64,000 nt of DNA, taken from assembly GCF_018143015.1 (NCBI RefSeq), contig NC_054757.1, positions 4,636,001-4,700,000 on the forward strand, read 5' to 3'. Below are positions 61,101 to 64,000 of the stretch, piece by piece; the first letter of the stretch is position 1; every line of letters begins with the position of its first letter. A model generated the notes under the pieces. It was not told the origin of the DNA. It saw nothing but the letters and a program-made list of their open reading frames with translations, and searched no databases. The stretch comes from Lytechinus variegatus. Its lineage: Eukaryota; Echinodermata; Echinoidea; Temnopleuroida; Toxopneustidae. A program made the position numbers and the translations under genes.

Positions 61101-63114
61101 TATCTTGCTTTAATATCTTTCCTGACCAAATTTCATAACGATATTGCTTGCAATTCCTATCTTACGCAGCGTCTTGTACTTCCACATCAAACTACTAATA
61201 CAAAGTACCTATCATGATTGTGTAGAAATTAGAAAATTTATGAATAAATCCCCAGAAGAACAATTATTCCTATCTAAAATTCTATTCTTAAATAAACATG
61301 GATGTAGATAAATCATTAACTCAACATTTTTTTTTATTTCTTATTTATATTTTTGTGCATTCTCATATTTAGGAAGAACTACAATCTTGACATCACTGAC
61401 CTGGGTCAACCCTTACTCATCAGCAGAATCAAGAAGAAGCCTCCCCGCGGTCAGGCCAGATCAGGGGTAAGTTATACATACATCATACCTAGCACAGGGT
61501 GCTACATAAGCACTTGCCCAATTGCCCGGGGCAAGTTAAAGTTACAGTCGGGCAATCGTTTTGAAGTAAAGACCAAAAATACTTGCCCGAATTGGGCAAA
61601 CAGTAGAATGACAAAAATTAGGGTTGATATATCATATCGACCCTAATTTTGGTTATGGCAGGTAGATCAGTTCAGAGAGAGAAAGGTCAATGGTTTATAA
61701 AACCACAAATCTTTCTTTTGAAGAGGTTAAACTTTTTTCAAGGACTTTTTTCGGGCAAGTATATTCCAACTATTTGAAAATTTACTTGCTGACTGGGCAA
61801 GTGCTTCTGAAAAGTTATGTAGCACCCTGCCTAGCATATGATACCTGTAATACATACATCATACTTTACATTTAAACTCCTTTAGAAAGCTAATTTCTTT
61901 TTATTTTGCAGGCTAGTGTAACACAAGAGATATGATCAATCGCATTTCTATAAATCTGTGGCAAAAAGCATGCACAAAAATAAAAATCGATTGAAAATAT
62001 TGATTGCATAAACAGGACCCAACATTGTGTAATGCCTGAATCTGTAAGCTTTCATCACTCAAATTGGCAATTAAAGATAAATGCCATATGTCGTAACAAT
62101 TTCAAAATGAGTTCGTACAGATTTCAATAAAATGACCATCCAAGTGACTGTATTGATAAAAATATAAGGCAAAGGATTCTGGAAGAAATTATGTAATTGC
62201 TGAGAAATCAGCAAAAGCAAAACAAGCATAAAATCAAGTTTCCAAGGACCCGTTTTCATTAAGCACTTACAACTGAACTTGTAACTTTCCTATTATGGTA
62301 ACAGGACTTCAGTAGCCAATGACAAGCAAGGTTACAATAGTTGCAGCTTTTTGTGAAACGGGCCCCAGATCCCTTTCAAGGATGTTATATTTACCAATAT
62401 TAGATAGCCAAGACAGATAGCCAAGCGCGATTGGTCAATTGCGCGTCACGTGATATGATCGAAATCCGTGTATTTTCCCAGCCGGTCCACCTTCGATGAA
62501 TATATTGACCAACCGGTCCGTGAATATATTTTCTACGTGTATGGCGCCCTCTTGTGGATTAGATGTTACCAAGTAAACGGAAATAAAATATGTGAGACTA
62601 AAGTATCTGAACTGGAATCTAACTTAGATCTAGGGCTAGGCCTAAAACAAACTTGATTTGATTAGAAAAGGGCCATTCACTGCATTAGAGTAATAGTAGA
62701 CTAAAGTTACATCTAGATCTATACCAGTTTAATCACTGTGACTATCGTAAACAACAGGCTGCACGCATCGTTATGCCATTTTTATCTACATCATTAAAGG
62801 CTATCTAATAATAACAGATATTGACTGATGGGATGTGTAAAAAAATCTTTGGAACGCCTTAAAGATTAATATTTTCCCTCGTGATCATATTTTCCCTCAG
62901 CGCTGCGCGCTTCGGGAAAATATAACCCCTCGGGAAAATATAAATCTGGCGGTCCAAAGAATGTTTATATTACACACCCCATTAGTCACCATCTGTATAT
63001 CTGTATATTGTATTGTAACAGACCCCACAGGAGGAAGAAATCAGATTGGTTCCCGAGTTGTGCAGTCGTACGGGACTCACTGACGACATGAGAGCCGACT
63101 TCAGAATCATGAAG
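43043..63114 (+). CDS. piwi: Piwi-clade Argonaute, N-terminal ten coding exons (3' part beyond window)
   Basis: Germline small-RNA effector that binds piRNAs and silences transposons. Ten exons join in frame to 491 codons with canonical GT-AG sites. Order in the translation: an Arg-Gly tail ([34 protein letters not shown]), probable dimethylarginine/Tudor docking sites; a Ser-Pro/Thr-Pro-rich segment; the GSSG start of the conserved body; an N domain with [16 protein letters not shown] and YNIIFRKVMK; then the PAZ region, with [27 protein letters not shown] and [12 protein letters not shown]; then [16 protein letters not shown], the linker that precedes MID. MID and the catalytic PIWI domain must follow 63114. 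Some blocks resemble PIWIL2 (DECTxxxxG, VGRxxxDPT), others PIWIL1 ([13 protein letters not shown]), so orthology is unresolved. Start: first ATG after an acceptor, directly followed by the RG tail. Confidence 0.95.
43235..44697. mobile_element. Foldback DNA element E4 (1463 bp, TATA target duplication)
   Basis: GGGTCATTCCAT begins both ends, and TATA is duplicated outside (43231-43234, 44698-44701). The left arm (43235 to about 43912) and right arm (about 44012-44697) are inverted copies over ~680 bp at roughly 95% identity; the loop is about 100 bp. No coding capacity. Inside Piwi intron 1. Confidence 0.9.
44864..45289. mobile_element. TTAA-type MITE K5
   Basis: AGGGGAAAATGG at the left pairs with ATTTCCCCCT at the right; TTAA on both sides (44860-44863, 45290-45293). 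AT-rich interior. Piwi intron 1. Confidence 0.7.
45317..45753. mobile_element. MITE with GGGCCTTTTCACACG termini (PIF/Harbinger-like)
   Basis: AAGGGCCTTTTCACACGAG at the left mirrors CCGTGTGAAAGGGC at the right. TAA flanks both ends, suiting a Harbinger-type three-base duplication. It ends about 100 bp before Piwi exon 2. Confidence 0.65.
45851..45965 (+). CDS. piwi: Piwi coding exon 2
   Basis: 115 nt, acceptor GTAAAG, donor CAG|GTGAAT. It encodes a Pro/Thr linker with the RG motif FGRGLQRQQ. Confidence 0.85.
45966..46929 (+). other. Piwi intron 2, left part
   Basis: Only G runs (46505, 46602) and AT-rich DNA; no exon or clear element. Confidence 0.4.
48265..48470. mobile_element. Fragment with CAGTGGCAGCGCCACGGGG end
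   Basis: CAGTGGCAGCGCCACGGGG followed by C, A, T and G homopolymer runs looks like the terminus of another element inserted in E3; the other end could not be found. Confidence 0.3.
50301..51100. repeat. Two ~400 bp tandem units inside E3
   Basis: Unit one about 50301-50700, unit two about 50701-51100; both begin GACATGATGTCCATGTAACG and contain CTTGAAGGAGATATTTTAAA. A third partial start is at 51103. Confidence 0.85.
52089..52302. mobile_element. MITE with GGGGGTGTTTCACAAAG termini
   Basis: GGGGGTGTTTCACAAAGATT and its complement bracket ~210 bp; the inverted repeat runs about 45 bp (AAGTATGACTTAGAGTCGCA mirrored with two changes). Piwi intron 2. Confidence 0.8.
52458..52830 (+). CDS. piwi: Piwi coding exon 3 (RG and TPSP-rich)
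   Basis: 373 nt, acceptor TCTTCAG, donor GA|GTAAGT. It encodes [13 protein letters not shown], then about six S/T-P blocks at 8-residue spacing ([35 protein letters not shown]), GRGMGM, and a segment ending GSSGR that opens the conserved body. Codons are GC-rich compared with the surroundings. Confidence 0.9.
53149..53335. mobile_element. MITE with GGGTGTTTCATAAAGCTG termini
   Basis: GGGTGTTTCATAAAGCTGTT at the left mirrors AACAGCTTTATGAAATGGCTCCCC at the right. The AAGAGCGACTT / AAAGTCACTCTT blocks are also inverted. Piwi intron 3. Confidence 0.7.
53950..54145 (+). CDS. piwi: Piwi coding exon 4 (N domain)
   Basis: 196 nt, acceptor TTCAAG, donor AAG|GTATGA. Encodes [20 protein letters not shown] and [19 protein letters not shown]. 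Confidence 0.93.
54186..55567. mobile_element. TTAA-type MITE K3 with K4 nested and a tandem duplication across the junction
   Basis: AGGACAAGTCCACCCC follows TTAA at 54182-54185. K3 body matches K1 up to about 54443, then a second TTAA-type element K4 (AGGGGAAGTTCACCCTGAC ... GGGTGAACTTCCCC) ends near 55296, after which K3 resumes (GGACCCTCTTGTTTG). A 358 bp segment containing the K3/K4 junction is duplicated in tandem (about 54299-54656 and 54657-55012). The right terminus of K3 is missing. Piwi intron 4. Confidence 0.8.
55695..55813 (+). CDS. piwi: Piwi coding exon 5
   Basis: 119 nt, acceptor GTTCAG, donor AA|GTATGT. Encodes the [15 protein letters not shown] strand and IYNIIFRK. Confidence 0.92.
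55924..56338. mobile_element. Element with CTGGGTTCCCAG / CTGGGAACCC ends
   Basis: The ends GGGTTCCCAG and CTGGGAACCC are inverted. Subterminal CAGGGAAATCAGGGAAT-type repeats occur at both sides but in the same orientation. Boundaries tentative. Piwi intron 5. Confidence 0.45.
56620..57362. mobile_element. Cluster of three CAGGGCCCTGTCTTACAAAG-family MITEs
   Basis: Copy A is 56620-56893 (plus), copy B about 56917-57140 (inverted, its right end fused), copy C about 57141-57362 (plus). Shared blocks: ACAAAGAGTTGCAATT, GATCGGATCAATCG, CATGCAGATTTAGA and GGAAATCCATCA. Piwi intron 5, ending ~185 bp before exon 6. Confidence 0.75.
57547..57627 (+). CDS. piwi: Piwi coding exon 6
   Basis: 81 nt, acceptor ATACAG, donor AA|GTGAGT. 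Encodes [20 protein letters not shown] and VPQHK. Confidence 0.92.
58841..59217 (+). repeat. Dispersed AAAGATAAATGCC repeat, copy 1
   Basis: Begins TTAAAGATAAATGCCAGTTG and ends TGTTTGCTGCAACTTCTTTC. Related copies at 59524-59914 and 62072-62236, all in the same orientation and all in Piwi introns. No terminal inverted repeat was seen; it may be a SINE-like or truncated element. Confidence 0.65.
59237..59350 (+). CDS. piwi: Piwi coding exon 7
   Basis: 114 nt, acceptor AATTAG, donor AT|GTAAGT. Encodes [20 protein letters not shown] and ADVAHKVL, the segment entering PAZ. Confidence 0.92.
59524..59914 (+). repeat. Dispersed AAAGATAAATGCC repeat, copy 2
   Basis: Matches copy 1 throughout, e.g. 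CTCAAAATGAGTTC, GAGAAATGAGCAAAATAAGC and CGTTTGCTGCACC. About 80% identity by eye. Piwi intron 7. Confidence 0.65.
60030..60684. mobile_element. TTAA-flanked non-autonomous element N1, copy 2
   Basis: Same ends and orientation as 18483-19134, with TTAA at 60026-60029 and 60685-60688. A few percent differences, mostly single bases. Located in Piwi intron 7, 45 bp from the exon 8 acceptor. Confidence 0.87.
60730..60921 (+). CDS. piwi: Piwi coding exon 8 (PAZ core)
   Basis: 192 nt, acceptor TTCCAG, donor AA|GTAAGT. Encodes [20 protein letters not shown] and [10 protein letters not shown], the PAZ core that holds the guide RNA 3' end. The acceptor lies only 45 bp after the right end of a TTAA-type insertion (60030-60684). 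Confidence 0.94.
61373..61466 (+). CDS. piwi: Piwi coding exon 9 (end of PAZ)
   Basis: 94 nt, acceptor ATTTAG, donor GGG|GTAAGT. Encodes [17 protein letters not shown] and a basic [10 protein letters not shown] tail. Confidence 0.93.
61496..61832. mobile_element. hAT-like MITE with CAGGGTGCTACATAA termini
   Basis: CAGGGTGCTACATAAGCACT at the left pairs with AGTTATGTAGCACCCTG at the right. CCTAGCA is directly repeated outside. Internal ACTTGCCC motifs occur in both orientations. Piwi intron 9. Confidence 0.78.
62072..62236 (+). repeat. Dispersed AAAGATAAATGCC repeat, copy 3 (truncated)
   Basis: TTAAAGATAAATGCCATATG start, ATTGCTGAGAAATCAGCAAA near the end; lacks the 3' half of copies 1 and 2. 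Confidence 0.6.
62246..62366. mobile_element. Short MITE, GGGCCCGTTTCAC type
   Basis: GGACCCGTTTTCATTAAG at the left pairs with TTTTTGTGAAACGGGCCCC at the right. The core AGTAGCCAATGACAAGCAAGG resembles the MITE at 16008-16161. Confidence 0.65.
62820..62992. mobile_element. MITE with TGACTNATGGGGTGTGTAA termini
   Basis: TGACTGATGGGATGTGTAA at the left mirrors TTACACACCCCATTAGTCA at the right over ~40 bp. TATTTTCCC repeats and a CGCTGCGCGC hairpin lie in the centre. Its right end is ~30 bp from the Piwi exon 10 acceptor. Confidence 0.7.
63022..63114 (+). CDS. piwi: Piwi coding exon 10 (linker)
   Basis: 93 nt, 31 codons in phase 0, acceptor GTAACAG, donor AAG|GTATTC. Encodes [20 protein letters not shown] and RADFRIMK. 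This is the last exon visible. Confidence 0.93.
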
Positions 63115-63620
63115 GTATTCATCTCAAATTCATAAGTTAATTCACAGAATAATATTCACAAAGCTGTAGTTCGTTAAACATCAGTGTACTAAATATGGAT
63201 AGAGTAGGGTAAAGACAATTCTCCAACATCGAGACACTTTCATGTAAGTTTTTAGCGCTGACAAGACATGCAATATCCTTTTTTTCCTTTTTTTGTTAAT
63301 TGTCAGTGTTTGCTGATATCTGTCCTATACACTATAATTCCTGAATACCTTTAGAGATTAGAACTATATCGTCATTTTCCACCATTAAATCCATTCTTAA
63401 GACCCACCTATTTTCGAAATGATGATACATGTATGTTGCATCAACCAGATGAATATGATCTGTTTTATTTCATTATTTTGTAATATGTGTTGATGTAATT
63501 GATTGAAATTGGTTTCAAGGTATTTTGTATTAATCGAGTTCATGATATGATATTTACTGTATGCACACCTAATAAGCACATAGAGGATCTTCTTGGTTTG
63601 TGAATAATAAATTGATTGCT
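63115..63620 (+). other. Piwi intron 10, left part
   Basis: AT-rich, nothing recognised. Confidence 0.45.
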
Positions 63621-63624
63621 AAAA

Positions 63625-63755
63625 TATAATAATAATGATAATGATTATTAGTGATATTGTTATTATTATTATTAGTGGTAGTAGTATTAGCAGTAGTAGT
63701 AGTAGTATTAGTTGTAGTAGTAGTAGTTGTAGTAGTAGTAGTAGTAGTAGTAGTT

Positions 63756-63840
<85 letters not shown>

Positions 63841-63859
63841 CAGTAGCAGTAGCAGTAGC

Positions 63860-63902
<43 letters not shown>

Positions 63903-63905
63903 CAT

Positions 63906-63951
<46 letters not shown>

Positions 63952-64000
63952 CAGCAGTAGCAGTAGTAGTAGCAGTAGCAGTGTTAGTAGCAGCAGTAGC
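63625..64000. repeat. (TAG)n / (TAGCAG)n microsatellite, runs off the window
   Basis: At least 370 bp of TAG trinucleotides with TAA variants at the left and CAG variants near 63840-63860 and 63950-64000. Lies in the Piwi intron after exon 10. Confidence 0.95.

Noticed and set aside
63708-63905. Poly-Tyr open frame
   Set aside because: Translation of the (TAG)n microsatellite on the opposite strand.

Overview
The window is metazoan, intron-rich, AT-rich and repeat-dense. Its dispersed elements (TTAA-flanked AAAGGTCAAGTCCACC repeats, GGGG-GTTTCATAAA MITEs, a tRNA-derived SINE) and its gene content (a germline Piwi, a PCNA, a UBE2D-type E2) fit an echinoderm, most likely a sea urchin. The species is inferred from memory of repeat style, not proven. 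No prokaryotic, retroviral, CRISPR or true tRNA/rRNA feature was seen.

Three host genes can be read by eye from splice sites and protein motifs. (1) At 10846-10869 on the minus strand is the first coding exon (MALKRIAK) of a UBE2D-type ubiquitin-conjugating enzyme, with a CpG-rich presumptive promoter just upstream; no further exon was found down to base 1, so the rest should lie beyond the left edge. (2) At 17812-30952 on the minus strand is a complete six-exon PCNA gene, 259 aa. It is unusually divergent (about 55% identical to human PCNA by eye) yet keeps the sliding-clamp architecture, and intron 1 has a GC-AG splice pair. (3) At 43043-63114 on the plus strand are ten coding exons (491 codons) of a Piwi-clade Argonaute: RG-rich N-terminal tail, a TPSP-type Ser/Pro-rich segment, N domain, PAZ and the start of the linker; MID and PIWI domains lie beyond the right edge.

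The gap between PCNA and Piwi holds a 9.1 kb DNA element (31801-40916). It has ~555 bp terminal inverted repeats, themselves built of ~78 bp iterons, and a central Merlin/IS1595-type (ISXO2-like) transposase in two overlapping frames. Its right half also carries a 1.2 kb array of a ~22 bp motif whose orientation flips midway.

Introns and intergenic DNA are packed with non-autonomous DNA elements. Most striking are four elements (7472-8830, 27778-29924, 43235-44697, 46930-51680) that share a GGGYNANTCC terminus and 4-bp target duplications but have unrelated interiors. Three of them carry dispersed copies of their own 14-22 bp motif; the fourth is an almost complete 1.46 kb foldback inside Piwi intron 1. 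Others include TTAA-type (T2/Kolobok-like) MITEs, a hAT remnant with a BED-like zinc-finger fragment, several nested insertions whose order can be read, satellite-like tandem arrays and a terminal (TAG)n microsatellite.
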